In this document: one piece after another, positions 41,349 to 49,299 of the stretch
How positions within the stretch are numbered: the first letter of the stretch is position 1
Layout: the number at the start of each line of letters is the position of its first letter
Assembly (NCBI GenBank): GCA_045635765.1
Contig: JAZTWH010000026.1
Span: 20,191 to 84,190 of the forward strand
Length of the DNA: 64,000 nt
Direction of reading: 5' to 3'
Source: RGIG995 sp045635765
GTDB lineage: Bacteria; Bacillota; Clostridia; Oscillospirales; UBA644
Translations under genes and position numbers: made by a program
Notes under the pieces: generated by a model
Seen by the model: the letters and a program-made list of their open reading frames with translations, nothing else
What the model was told of the DNA's origin: nothing
Database searches by the model: none

Positions 41349-43088
41349 ATGGCTGATGTAAATCTGAAAATTAACGGCATCCCCGTAACGGTTCCTGCCG
41401 GAACGACCATTCTCGATGCCGCCAATAAAGCCGGTGTCCGTATTCCGACCCTGTGCTTTTTGAAAGATATCAATGCGATCGGTGCTTGCCGTATCTGTAT
41501 CTGCGAAGTCAAGGGTGCCCGTGCTCTTGCCGCCGCTTGCGTATATCCCGTAACCGAAGGAATGGAAGTTTTCACCGACACTCCCAAGGTCATCGAATCC
41601 CGCAAGACCACCCTCGAACTGATCCTTTCCAATCACGATATGAAGTGCCTTTCCTGCCCCCGCAGCCAAAACTGTGAGCTGCAGAAGCTGGCCCTTGAAT
41701 ACGGTGTGGATTGCGACCGCTTCCAGGGTGCCAAGACTCCCTGCGAATTGGAAAACACCAATCCCTACCTGATTCGCGATAACGGAAAATGTATCCTCTG
41801 CCGCCGTTGCTCCGCCGTCTGCCGTGCCAATCAGGGCGTAGGCGTCATCGGTGCCAACGAACGGGGATTCAATACCCACATTGGCTGTGCCTTTGATCTG
41901 GATCTGAAGGACGTTGCTTGTATCGGTTGCGGTCAGTGCACCGTCGTTTGCCCCACCGCCGCTCTCACCGAAAAGGATGATACTGCTGAGGTGTTCCGGG
42001 CAATTGCCGATCCCTCCAAGCACGTGGTCGTTGCTCCTGCTCCTTCGGTCCGCGTTCAGATCGCCGAAGAATTCGGAGAACCCATCGGCACCAACGCTGA
42101 GGGTAAGCTGGTTGCTTCTCTCCGCCGTTTGGGCTTCGATTCCGTGGTTGACGTTGACGTTGCCGCCGACGTTACCATCATCGAAGAAGGTACGGAGTTT
42201 ATCAATCGGGTTCAGAAGGGCGGAGCTCTGCCCTTGATTACTTCCTGCTCTCCCGGTTGGGTCAAGTACTGCGAACATTACTATCCCGAATTTATTCCCA
42301 ATCTCTCTTCCTGCAAATCCCCCCAGGGAATGTACGGTGCTTTGATGAAGTCCTACTATGCGGAGAAGATGGGCTGGGATCCCAAGGACGTTTTCGTCGT
42401 CAGCATTATGCCCTGTACTGCCAAGAAGTTTGAACGGACGCGGGAAGGCTACAAGGTGGACGGACTCAATGATATTGACGCCGCTCTGACCACCCGCGAA
42501 TTGGCTAAGATGATCCGCAAGGTCGGTATTATCTGGGAAAAACTCCCCGATGAACAGTTTGATCCCCTCTTCGGCATTGCCACCGGTGCCGGCCACATCT
42601 TCGGTGCCTCCGGCGGTGTTATGGAAGCGGCTCTGCGTACGGTCGTCGAAACCCTGGAAGGCAAGGAATTGGCTTCCGTCGACTTCACCGACGTTCGCGG
42701 AATGGAAGGCGTGAAGGAAGCCATCTACAACGTTGCCGGGATGGAAGTGAAGGTTGCCGTTGTCAGCGGTACTGCCAACGCAGGCAGATTGCTCGATAAG
42801 ATCAAGGCCGGCGAAGCCAACTATCACTTCATCGAAGTCATGGCTTGCCCCGGCGGCTGTGTCAACGGCGGCGGCCAGCCTATTCACGACGCCTACACCC
42901 GTGCCAACGTGGATATTCGCGGGCTGCGTGCCAAGGCTCTGTACAATCAGGATGCCGCTTGTGCCGTCCGTAAGTCTCATGAGTCCCCCATCGTCAAGGA
43001 ATTGTACGCCAATTACCTGGGCGAAGCCGGCGGCCATAAGGCTCACCACCTGTTGCACACTTCCTACGAACCCCGTAAGAAGTATTGA
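41349..43088 (+). CDS. hydA: [FeFe] hydrogenase catalytic subunit
   Basis: 579 residues. An N-terminal [2Fe-2S] domain (about 1-75), a His-Cys 4Fe-4S domain (about 80-115), two 4Fe-4S clusters (CILCRRCSAVC, CIGCGQCTVVCP), the H-cluster domain with TSCSPGW, MPCTAKKFE and MACPGGCVNGGGQP, and the small-subunit-like C-terminus. It reduces protons or oxidises H2. The start at 41349 lies nine bases after GGAGG; a GTG at 41343 is too close. It is the last gene before a strong terminator. Confidence 0.97.
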   Translation: MADVNLKINGIPVTVPAGTTILDAANKAGVRIPTLCFLKDINAIGACRICICEVKGARALAAACVYPVTEGMEVFTDTPKVIESRKTTLELILSNHDMKCLSCPRSQNCELQKLALEYGVDCDRFQGAKTPCELENTNPYLIRDNGKCILCRRCSAVCRANQGVGVIGANERGFNTHIGCAFDLDLKDVACIGCGQCTVVCPTAALTEKDDTAEVFRAIADPSKHVVVAPAPSVRVQIAEEFGEPIGTNAEGKLVASLRRLGFDSVVDVDVAADVTIIEEGTEFINRVQKGGALPLITSCSPGWVKYCEHYYPEFIPNLSSCKSPQGMYGALMKSYYAEKMGWDPKDVFVVSIMPCTAKKFERTREGYKVDGLNDIDAALTTRELAKMIRKVGIIWEKLPDEQFDPLFGIATGAGHIFGASGGVMEAALRTVVETLEGKELASVDFTDVRGMEGVKEAIYNVAGMEVKVAVVSGTANAGRLLDKIKAGEANYHFIEVMACPGGCVNGGGQPIHDAYTRANVDIRGLRAKALYNQDAACAVRKSHESPIVKELYANYLGEAGGHKAHHLLHTSYEPRKKY

Positions 43089-43103
43089 TTTTTCTGAAAT
43101 GAT

Positions 43104-43138
43104 AAAAACGGTCCCTCCCAAATGGGGGACCGTTTTTT
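43104..43138 (+). terminator. terminator of the hydrogenase operon
   Basis: AAAAACGGTCCC / GGGACCGTTTTT stem with a short loop and T run. Confidence 0.92.
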
Positions 43139-43200
43139 GGGAGAAAAAGAGCCTTTTTTGTTTCTTCGGGGGCTTTTTCGGGACAGTTTGGAAAAAGGAC

Positions 43201-43229
43201 TTGATTTTTTTTTCATTTTGTACTATAAT
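43201..43229 (+). promoter_or_regulatory. promoter for the DtxR-type regulator
   Basis: TTGATT (43201-43206), 17 bases, TATAAT (43224-43229). The only strong promoter here without a TGN just before the -10. Confidence 0.7.
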
Positions 43230-43257
43230 AGAGGAAAGAACTTTTTTGAGGTGTGTT

Positions 43258-43623
43258 ATGCGATTGCAAGAATCGGGGGAAATGTACCTGGAAACCATCC
43301 TGCAACTGTCCCGGCAGCAAAGCCGCGTCCGTTCCATCGATGTGGTGGACTCCATGGGCTTCAGTAAGCCCAGCGTCAGCCGTGCCGTGGGATTGCTGAA
43401 GCAGGGGGGATACCTGAACGTATTGGAAGACGGATCCTTGATCCTGACCGATGCGGGACGGATGGTGGCCGAAAAAACCTTTGAACGCCACAAGGTCCTC
43501 ACGGCGTTCTTCGTTGCCCTTGGGGTGGACGAAGAGACGGCCGCCTCCGATGCGTGCAAGATCGAGCACGATGTCAGCGACACGACCTTTGAGGCTATCA
43601 AACGCCATACCGAAGGCCTGTAA
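43258..43623 (+). CDS. DtxR/MntR-family metal-dependent regulator
   Basis: 121 residues: a winged helix (about 1-65, SKPSVSRAVGLLKQGGYL recognition helix) and the start of the dimerisation/metal-binding domain (KTFERHKVLTAFFVALGVDEETAASDACKIEHDVS), with the Glu/Cys/His residues expected for metal binding. It lacks the SH3-like C-terminal domain of IdeR, as MntR does. Mn2+ or Fe2+ homeostasis control is likely, but no target transporter is adjacent. GAGG before the ATG. Confidence 0.9.
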   Translation: MRLQESGEMYLETILQLSRQQSRVRSIDVVDSMGFSKPSVSRAVGLLKQGGYLNVLEDGSLILTDAGRMVAEKTFERHKVLTAFFVALGVDEETAASDACKIEHDVSDTTFEAIKRHTEGL

Positions 43624-43634
43624 TGTATATCATG

Positions 43635-43661
43635 AAAAGCACCTAAATTTTAGGTGCTTTT
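43635..43661 (+). terminator. terminator after the DtxR-type regulator
   Basis: AAAAGCACCTAAA / TTTAGGTGCTTTT hairpin with a T run. Confidence 0.85.
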
Positions 43662-43666
43662 GCATC

Positions 43667-43695
43667 TTGCATTTTTGTTTTAAATATGATATAAT
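43667..43695 (+). promoter_or_regulatory. promoter for the stomatin-like gene
   Basis: TTGCAT (43667-43672), 17-base spacer ending TGA, TATAAT (43690-43695). Confidence 0.72.
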
Positions 43696-43779
43696 AATAC
43701 TATACGGGTAATAACGTATGGAGACCCCGATTCCTTTCGGAAAAGGATTTCCGCTAAAAAACTCTGAGGAGAAATAGTT

Positions 43780-44733
43780 ATGGAAGGATTTGTTCTTTTT
43801 CTCATCGTCGCGGCGGTTCTGATGGTTGTGTTCAGTTGCCTTCGCATCGTTCCCCAAGCCCATGAATTCGTAATCGAATTTTTGGGAAAATACCGCACCA
43901 CTTGGTCTGCCGGCTTGCATTTGAAGATTCCTTTTTTGGAGAGAATTTCCAAGAAGGTCACGCTTAAAGAGCAGGTTCTAGACTCTCCGCCCCAGCCGGT
44001 AATCACCAAGGACAACGTAACCATGCAGATCGATACGGTGGTTTTTTACCGTATTTTTGATGCGAAAATGTACACCTACGGCGTGGTCAATCCCGTCAAC
44101 GCCCTGTCCAATCTGACGGCAACCACCCTGCGTAACATCATCGGGGAAATGGATCTGGACGGAACGTTGACCTCCCGGGATGTAATTAACGGGAAACTGA
44201 CCAGTATTCTCGATGACGCCACCGACCAATGGGGCATCAAGATCACCCGTGTGGAACTGAAAAACATCATTCCCCCTGCCGCAATTCAGGCCGCCATGGA
44301 AAAACAAATGAAAGCGGAACGGGACCGTCGGGAAACTCTGTTGCAGGCGGAAGGTCACAAAGAAGCTTCCATCACCCGTGCGGAAGGTGATAAGCGCGCT
44401 ATGGTTCTCGCCGCAGAAGGGGAGAGAGACGCACGTATCGCCCGTGCCGAAGGGGAAGCTCAAGCCATTTACCTTGCCAAAAAAGCAGAAGCCGACGGTC
44501 TTCGTGCCTTGATGGAAGCCGGAATCGACGCCACCGTTTTGGAATTAAAGAAGTATGAGGCGCTGACCAACGTTGCCAACGGCCGTGCCGCGAAATTGAT
44601 TATTCCAACCGATGTGGTTGATACTGTCAAAAAGAACGTAATTTTCAGCGAAACCTCCGGCATCGGCAGCCAAACGGAATCGGATTCGGACCCGCAGCCC
44701 GAGAAAAAAAGCGATCCTTGTTGCGATAGGTAA
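43780..44733 (+). CDS. SPFH/Band 7 (stomatin-like) membrane protein
   Basis: 317 residues. One N-terminal membrane helix (VLFLIVAAVLMVVFSCL), then the SPFH domain (about 25-190, RIVPQAHEFVIEFLGKY, VTMQIDTVVFYRI), and an Ala/Glu-rich coiled coil (about 170-245, with AEGDKRAMVLAAEGERDARI). The C-terminal tail is acidic and ends in CCDR. Such proteins form membrane rings; partners are often FtsH-type or NfeD proteases, but none is adjacent here. Confidence 0.9.
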   Translation: MEGFVLFLIVAAVLMVVFSCLRIVPQAHEFVIEFLGKYRTTWSAGLHLKIPFLERISKKVTLKEQVLDSPPQPVITKDNVTMQIDTVVFYRIFDAKMYTYGVVNPVNALSNLTATTLRNIIGEMDLDGTLTSRDVINGKLTSILDDATDQWGIKITRVELKNIIPPAAIQAAMEKQMKAERDRRETLLQAEGHKEASITRAEGDKRAMVLAAEGERDARIARAEGEAQAIYLAKKAEADGLRALMEAGIDATVLELKKYEALTNVANGRAAKLIIPTDVVDTVKKNVIFSETSGIGSQTESDSDPQPEKKSDPCCDR

Positions 44734-44747
44734 ATAGTAAGTAAGAA

Positions 44748-44784
44748 AAAACACCTGCAGAGATTCGTTTTCTGCAGGTGTTTC
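44748..44784. terminator. bidirectional terminator between the stomatin-like and DUF1294 genes
   Basis: AACACCTGCAG / CTGCAGGTGTT with A-run before and T-run after, so it works on both strands for these convergent genes. Confidence 0.85.
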
Positions 44785-44787
44785 CAA

Positions 44788-45054
44788 TTATAGAAATCGG
44801 TACGCCAAAAAAAAGAGGATTCCGTTCAGCAGAATACAAAGGGGAATCCCGATGCGGAATTTCAGATGCTTTGTTTTGTGCCGAAACAGCTTCATGCCCA
44901 ACAGAGCCCCCGGGCCTCCTCCCAAAACTGCGACCCCCAAAAGGACTCTCTCGGGAATCCGCCATTGCCCCTGAATCGCTCTCCGTTTGTCTATTCCAAA
45001 TAAGAGAAATGCCACGATGTTTGCGGTAATAATCCAGAAAAAAATCAGTCTCAT
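44788..45054 (-). CDS. DUF1294 membrane protein
   Basis: An 88-residue protein with about three membrane helices and the family block GIDKRRAIQGQWRIPERVLLGVAVLGGGPGALLGMKLFRHKTKHLKF. Function unknown; relatives are fused to cold-shock domains in other phyla. The ATG at 45054 follows GGAGGG. It is the only minus-strand gene between 33.3 and 50.9 kb. Confidence 0.85.
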   Translation of the reverse strand: MRLIFFWIITANIVAFLLFGIDKRRAIQGQWRIPERVLLGVAVLGGGPGALLGMKLFRHKTKHLKFRIGIPLCILLNGILFFLAYRFL

Positions 45055-45175
45055 AAGTACCCTCCTTCTATAGAATACCATGGTTTCCCCTTCCTGTCAA
45101 GGTGGTCTTTGGAAAAATATCCAAAATAAACCGTTTTGGTTTACAAAAGGTTCAAGGATTGGAAATATTTTTCCC

Positions 45176-45204
45176 TTGATGGGAGGGGAAATCTATGGTA
45201 AAAT
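45176..45204 (+). promoter_or_regulatory. promoter for the SH3/C39 protein gene
   Basis: TTGATG (45176-45181), 17-base spacer ending TGG, TAAAAT (45199-45204). Confidence 0.6.
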
Positions 45205-45226
45205 GTTTGAGAAAGGAGAGACCAAT

Positions 45227-46189
45227 ATGAGAAAACTATTGATTTCCTGTCTGTTTGCTCTTGCGCTGGTCTTCATTTCTCCCGGACTTGTCCAACGGGC
45301 TCAGGCTTCGGAAACTGCCAAAGCAGGGACCGTAACCACCGCTCAGACCCGTTTGAACGTCCGTTCTTCCCCCTCCCTGTCGGGGACGATTTTGACAGGG
45401 CTGAACAAGGGCAGCACCGTGGCCCTCGTCTCCAAATCCGGCGACTGGTGGAAGGTGGAATACGCTTCCGGCCGTTACGGGTATTGCAGTGACGACTACA
45501 TCACTCCCCTCGCTACCAAAACCGCTACGGTTTCGGCAGATGGGTACCGATTGAACATTCGTACCGGCCCCTCCACCTCTTATGGGGTTGCATCGCAGTT
45601 TTCGGACCGGTCTTCCGTAACGGTGCTGTCCTCTGGGGGAGGATGGGCCAAAGTGTTATACGGCGGGACGAAAATCGGCTATGTTTCGGAGGAATTTCTG
45701 ATCTATCCCTCCTCCGGCTACTCCGCCGTCAAGCTGTCGGTTCCCCGGTATTCACAAACCGATTCCCGGTGGGCTAACGTCCGTTTGGGCAACAGTTGGT
45801 ATACCATCGGCACCGCCGGATGCACCACCACCGCCATGGCCATGGTGGAAACCACCGTCCGGGGGTATACCGTGACCCCTGCCACCCTTGCCAAGGAGAT
45901 GAGTTATTCTTCTTCCGGCAATCTGTATTGGCCGTCCTATTATTCGGCTTATACGGGCAGTGACTATCTGTCCGTGGTCTACCGTGAACTGAAAGCAGGC
46001 CGCCCGGTCATGATCGGCGGCTTTACCCCTTCGGGTGCACAGCATTGGGCCGTAATCACCGGCTTTAACGGTGGTGCCTTGACTGCTTCCAATTTTACGA
46101 TTCATGACCCCGGCTCCGCAAGCCGTACCATCCTGGCAGATTTCCAGGCCAAGTACAGCGTATTTTACAAGATTATGATCCGAGGATAA
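45227..46189 (+). CDS. secreted protein with two SH3b domains and a C39-like peptidase domain
   Basis: 320 residues. A signal peptide (about 1-27: MRKLLISCLFALALVFIS, cut after AQA) is followed by SH3b domain 1 (about 35-100), SH3b domain 2 (about 105-165) and a peptidase C39_2 domain (about 170-320). The catalytic Cys lies in GTAGCTTTAMAM, His in QHWAVITGF and Asp in IHDPGS. SH3b domains bind cell wall, so it may cut cross-bridges or peptides outside the cell. AAAGGAGAG before the ATG. Confidence 0.88.
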   Translation: MRKLLISCLFALALVFISPGLVQRAQASETAKAGTVTTAQTRLNVRSSPSLSGTILTGLNKGSTVALVSKSGDWWKVEYASGRYGYCSDDYITPLATKTATVSADGYRLNIRTGPSTSYGVASQFSDRSSVTVLSSGGGWAKVLYGGTKIGYVSEEFLIYPSSGYSAVKLSVPRYSQTDSRWANVRLGNSWYTIGTAGCTTTAMAMVETTVRGYTVTPATLAKEMSYSSSGNLYWPSYYSAYTGSDYLSVVYRELKAGRPVMIGGFTPSGAQHWAVITGFNGGALTASNFTIHDPGSASRTILADFQAKYSVFYKIMIRG

Positions 46190-46220
46190 GGACCAAATTT
46201 CAAAAGAGCAAACAGGAAAA

Positions 46221-46248
46221 GGAGAGACTCGCTTTTGCGGGTCTCTCC
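46221..46248 (+). terminator. weak hairpin after the SH3/C39 gene
   Basis: GGAGAGAC...GTCTCTCC stem with a CTTTTGCG-type loop; no long T run follows, so termination may be weak. Confidence 0.5.
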
Positions 46249-46277
46249 GTCTATTATAAAATGTAACACTTTTTTCC

Positions 46278-46306
46278 TTGCATTCTGTCGGATTTCCTGC
46301 TATAAT
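46278..46306 (+). promoter_or_regulatory. promoter for dut
   Basis: TTGCAT (46278-46283), 17-base spacer ending TGC, TATAAT (46301-46306). Confidence 0.75.
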
Positions 46307-46335
46307 GGATTTATCAATTGTTGGGAGGGATCGCC

Positions 46336-46773
46336 ATGTCAGTGGATGTGCGTTTTAAGAAATTGGATTCCAAGGCCCGGGTGCCTTCTTACGGGTCCGC
46401 TTCCGCCGCGGGAGCCGATCTGTACGCTCTGGGGGGAGCCGTACTGGAGCCGGGACAGACTCTGTTGATCCATACCGGGATCGCTTTGGAGATTCCCGAG
46501 GGGTACGCCGGACTGATTTATGCCCGAAGCGGTCTTGCCACCAAACGGGGCCTTGCACCGGCCAACAAGGTTGGGGTGATCGATGCGGATTATCGGGGCG
46601 AAATCATGGTTTCTCTGCATAACCATTCTTCCGAACTTCAGACGGTGGAAGAGGGGGAACGGATCGCTCAGCTGGTCGTAACGCCCTTTCTGCGGGTGGA
46701 ATTCAACGAGGTTTCGGACCTTTCCGATACCGATCGGGGAGCCGGAGGATTTGGCTCCACCGGGACGAAATGA
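46336..46773 (+). CDS. dut: dUTP diphosphatase
   Basis: Hydrolyses dUTP to dUMP, keeping uracil out of DNA. The 145-residue trimeric-type enzyme has all five motifs: SAAGADLYA, YARSGLATKRGLAPANKVGVIDADYRGEI, ERIAQLV and DRGAGGFGSTG. ATG at 46336 preceded by GGAGGGATC; an in-frame start 18 bases upstream overlaps that site. Own promoter and terminator, so monocistronic. Confidence 0.97.
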   Translation: MSVDVRFKKLDSKARVPSYGSASAAGADLYALGGAVLEPGQTLLIHTGIALEIPEGYAGLIYARSGLATKRGLAPANKVGVIDADYRGEIMVSLHNHSSELQTVEEGERIAQLVVTPFLRVEFNEVSDLSDTDRGAGGFGSTGTK

Positions 46774-46798
46774 CCCACAGCGGATTTTGAAATTGGAC

Positions 46799-46837
46799 GC
46801 ACCCCAGGGGGAAAGGCCCCTTCGGGGTGTATTTTTT
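46799..46837 (+). terminator. terminator after dut
   Basis: GCACCCC...GGGGTGT with inner AGGGG/CCCCT pairing, followed by ATTTTTTG. Confidence 0.82.
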
Positions 46838-46889
46838 GTAGTTTTTAGTTTTTTCTCCGGTTCTTCGTGCTTTTTCCAAAGAACGCCCC

Positions 46890-46918
46890 TTGCTTTTTTC
46901 GGGAATTTATGGTATAAT
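46890..46918 (+). promoter_or_regulatory. promoter of the CpXC to ABC-F gene cluster
   Basis: TTGCTT (46890-46895), 17-base spacer ending TGG, TATAAT (46913-46918). Confidence 0.75.
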
Positions 46919-46950
46919 AATTAAATATGACAAGAAAAGGGGTTTGATCC

Positions 46951-47580
46951 ATGCGTTCAGAACGGAGAACTCTGGTTTGCTCTTCCTGCGGGAAAGAATT
47001 TTCTGCCCGGGTGATCACGCAGGTGGACCGCAGCCGCCCGGAGGATCAGGAGGCAAATCTGGCAGACGGAAGCCTGTTCTCCTTCCGTTGCACCCATTGC
47101 GGTGCCGAAATGCGGTATAATCATTATCTTCTGTGGGTGGACGAGGGGCACACCGTTGCCCTTTGCAATATTACGGGGGACGGAGAGCTGGAGGCGATGA
47201 ACGAAGCCCTGTCGGCCTTGTCTGCCTTTGGGAAAATGTCCCACATCCGCCGCCGTTACGTCAATTCCCCTTCCCGGCTCTGTGAAAAGGCCGAGATCTT
47301 CGGGGCGGGGCTGGATGACCGGGCGGTGGAGATCGTCAAATTGTATTTGGCGGAGGAGGTTCGCCGCACCCACCCGAAAAAGATTTTTAACGACGTTTTG
47401 TTTTTCCCCGACGGCGAAGAATACGGCTTTGTGTTTCTCTGCAACGACGGGGATTTGACGGTGAAGATTCCCAAGCAAACCTTTGCTCAGGCTGCGGAAA
47501 AATTTCAATTTTCCGAGCCGTCTCCCCAAGTGGTAGATGCAAACTGGGCCATTGAGTTTTTGACCGGGGGGAGAACGTAA
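46951..47580 (+). CDS. CpXC-domain protein
   Basis: 209 residues. The N-terminal 55 form a zinc-ribbon-like CpXC domain (LVCSSCGKEFSARV and FRCTHCGAEMRYNHYLLW). The rest is a hydrophilic alpha/beta region I do not recognise. CpXC proteins are of unknown function. Its TAA overlaps the next ATG (TAATG), so it is coupled to the methyltransferase. Confidence 0.8.
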   Translation: MRSERRTLVCSSCGKEFSARVITQVDRSRPEDQEANLADGSLFSFRCTHCGAEMRYNHYLLWVDEGHTVALCNITGDGELEAMNEALSALSAFGKMSHIRRRYVNSPSRLCEKAEIFGAGLDDRAVEIVKLYLAEEVRRTHPKKIFNDVLFFPDGEEYGFVFLCNDGDLTVKIPKQTFAQAAEKFQFSEPSPQVVDANWAIEFLTGGRT

Positions 47581-48134
47581 TGCTCAATCTTCGAGAAACC
47601 GAGAAGGAATTTCTTTCGCCCCACGTTCTTCCCGGAGGCGTTGCGGTGGATTTTACCATGGGCAACGGGAACGACACCCTTTGGCTGTCCCGGAAGGTGG
47701 GGGAGCAGGGCAGAGTCTATGCCTTCGATATTCAGCCTGAGGCGGTGGCCCGGACGGAAGCCCGCATGAAGGCCGAGGGGGCCTTTGAGAATTATACGTT
47801 GATCTGCGATTCCCACCATCGGGCGGCGGAATACGTTCAATCGCCCATCTGTGCTGGGATTTTTAATTTGGGCTTTTTACCCGGAGGGGATAAGTCGGTA
47901 ACGACCCTGGGGGAAACCACCCTGCCCGCCGTGGAGACGGCTCTGTCTCTGCTGGCCCCCAAGGGGGCCCTTCTCGTGGCGGTCTATCCGGGACACGAGG
48001 AAGGCCGGCTGGAGGGGGAACTGTTGGAAAAGACCTTTTCCCGGCTGCCCCAAAAGCAGTATAGCGTTTCTTGTCTGCGGATCGTCAACGCTTCCGACTG
48101 TCCCTTCTTTTATTTGATCGAAAAAAATAAGTGA
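47580..48134 (+). CDS. mnmM: MnmM/YtqB-type tRNA-modifying methyltransferase
   Basis: 184 residues, class I SAM fold. The SAM loop AVDFTMGNGNDTLWLS, the acidic loop AFDIQPEAV and the family block FNLGFLPGGDKSVTT match YtqB (MnmM), which completes mnm5s2U at the tRNA wobble position in Bacillus. Family assignment rests on the FNLGFLPGGDK block. It starts within the CpXC stop. Confidence 0.82.
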   Translation: MLNLRETEKEFLSPHVLPGGVAVDFTMGNGNDTLWLSRKVGEQGRVYAFDIQPEAVARTEARMKAEGAFENYTLICDSHHRAAEYVQSPICAGIFNLGFLPGGDKSVTTLGETTLPAVETALSLLAPKGALLVAVYPGHEEGRLEGELLEKTFSRLPQKQYSVSCLRIVNASDCPFFYLIEKNK

Positions 48135-48141
48135 GGCTGAA

Positions 48142-49299
48142 ATGACCGAAAGATTATACGATACCGATTCTCATCGGAAAACCTTTACCGCCACGGTGCT
48201 GGAGTGCCGGGAACGGGAGGGAGGGTATGACGTGGTTTTGGACCGTACCGCCTTTTTCCCCGAGGGGCGAGGGCAGTACGGGGACCGGGGCACCCTTCAG
48301 GGGATCGCCGTTTCCGATACCCAAATCAGAGACGGAATCATTTTTCATCGGACCGAAAAGCCCCTTTCGGTGGGGTCCTCCGTAGAAGGGGTCCTGGATT
48401 GGGAGGAACGCTTCCGCCGGATGCAAAATCACTCGGGGGAGCATGTGGTATCGGGGCTTATTCACACTCTGTTCGGGTATGAAAACGTGGGATTTCATCT
48501 GTCTGACGGGGAAATGACCATGGACTACAGCGGAGAATTGTCTGCCCAAGACTTGGACCGGGTGGAGAAGGCCGCCAATCAGGTCGTATGGCAGAACCTT
48601 CCCGTCCGTTGCCGGTATCCCTCCCCGGAAGAATTGAAAACTCTCAGCTACCGCAGTAAAAAGGAACTCTCCGAAGCGATTCGCATCGTCACGGTGGAGG
48701 GGATCGATACCTGTGCGTGCTGTGCTCCCCACGTAAATCGGACGGGGGAGATCGGTAGCGTTTACCTTGTTTCTTCCATGCGTTGGAAGGGCGGCACCCG
48801 GCTGACTGCCCGTTGCGGTTCCGATGCCTTGAGGGAGTACGCTGCCCTTCGGGAGGATGAAAAGTCCCTTTCGGCCCTGTTTTCGGTTCCCCGAGGGCAA
48901 ATTTTCCCCGCGGCAGAAAGGCTTCAGGCGGAGGACGGGGACCTTCGCCGTCAATACGGTGCCCTACAAAAGGAAAACGCCCTTTTGCGGCTGGTACAGC
49001 TTCCCCCTTCGGAAGGAAACCTTTGTTTTCTGTCCCCCTGCTCTGAGGCGGACGTGATGCGGGCCGCCGCCAATGTAGGAGTCCAAAAATGTACCGGGGT
49101 TTTTGTCTGCCTTTTTGGCAATGACTCCGAGGGCTACCGATACGTTATCTCCTCTTCCGCCGGAGGATTGAGGCAAAAGGCAGGGGAAATCAACGGTGCC
49201 CTATCGGGGCGAGGCGGCGGAAGCGATGGAATGATCCAGGGTTCTTTTTCTGCCACGGAAGAAAAAATACGGGAATTTTTTAAGGAGTTTCAGATATGA
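48142..49299 (+). CDS. AlaX-type alanyl-tRNA editing protein with C-terminal extension
   Basis: 385 residues. The N-terminal 235 resemble the editing and SAD domains of AlaRS: TAFFPEGRGQYGDRG, the zinc ligands HSGEHVV and CACCAPHV. This is the long AlaX form that removes serine or glycine from tRNA-Ala. The C-terminal half has a coiled coil (about 230-290) and a DHHA1-like end (SGRGGGSDGMIQGSF). It overlaps the ABC-F start by four bases (ATGA). Confidence 0.88.
   Translation: MTERLYDTDSHRKTFTATVLECREREGGYDVVLDRTAFFPEGRGQYGDRGTLQGIAVSDTQIRDGIIFHRTEKPLSVGSSVEGVLDWEERFRRMQNHSGEHVVSGLIHTLFGYENVGFHLSDGEMTMDYSGELSAQDLDRVEKAANQVVWQNLPVRCRYPSPEELKTLSYRSKKELSEAIRIVTVEGIDTCACCAPHVNRTGEIGSVYLVSSMRWKGGTRLTARCGSDALREYAALREDEKSLSALFSVPRGQIFPAAERLQAEDGDLRRQYGALQKENALLRLVQLPPSEGNLCFLSPCSEADVMRAAANVGVQKCTGVFVCLFGNDSEGYRYVISSSAGGLRQKAGEINGALSGRGGGSDGMIQGSFSATEEKIREFFKEFQI

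Noticed and set aside
41349..43088. TSCSPGW in HydA as a disabled first H-cluster motif
   Set aside because: As I recall this variant is frequent in active NAD(H)-linked hydrogenases, and the remaining motifs are intact, so I do not treat it as a defect.
41223..43601. A 792-codon open frame antisense to hydA, with similar long antisense frames at 39508-41094, 13950-15482, 5034-6509 and 28855-30357
   Set aside because: They mirror strongly coding genes with conserved motifs, lack ribosome binding sites and resemble no protein. Codon bias in the real gene removes stops from the opposite strand.
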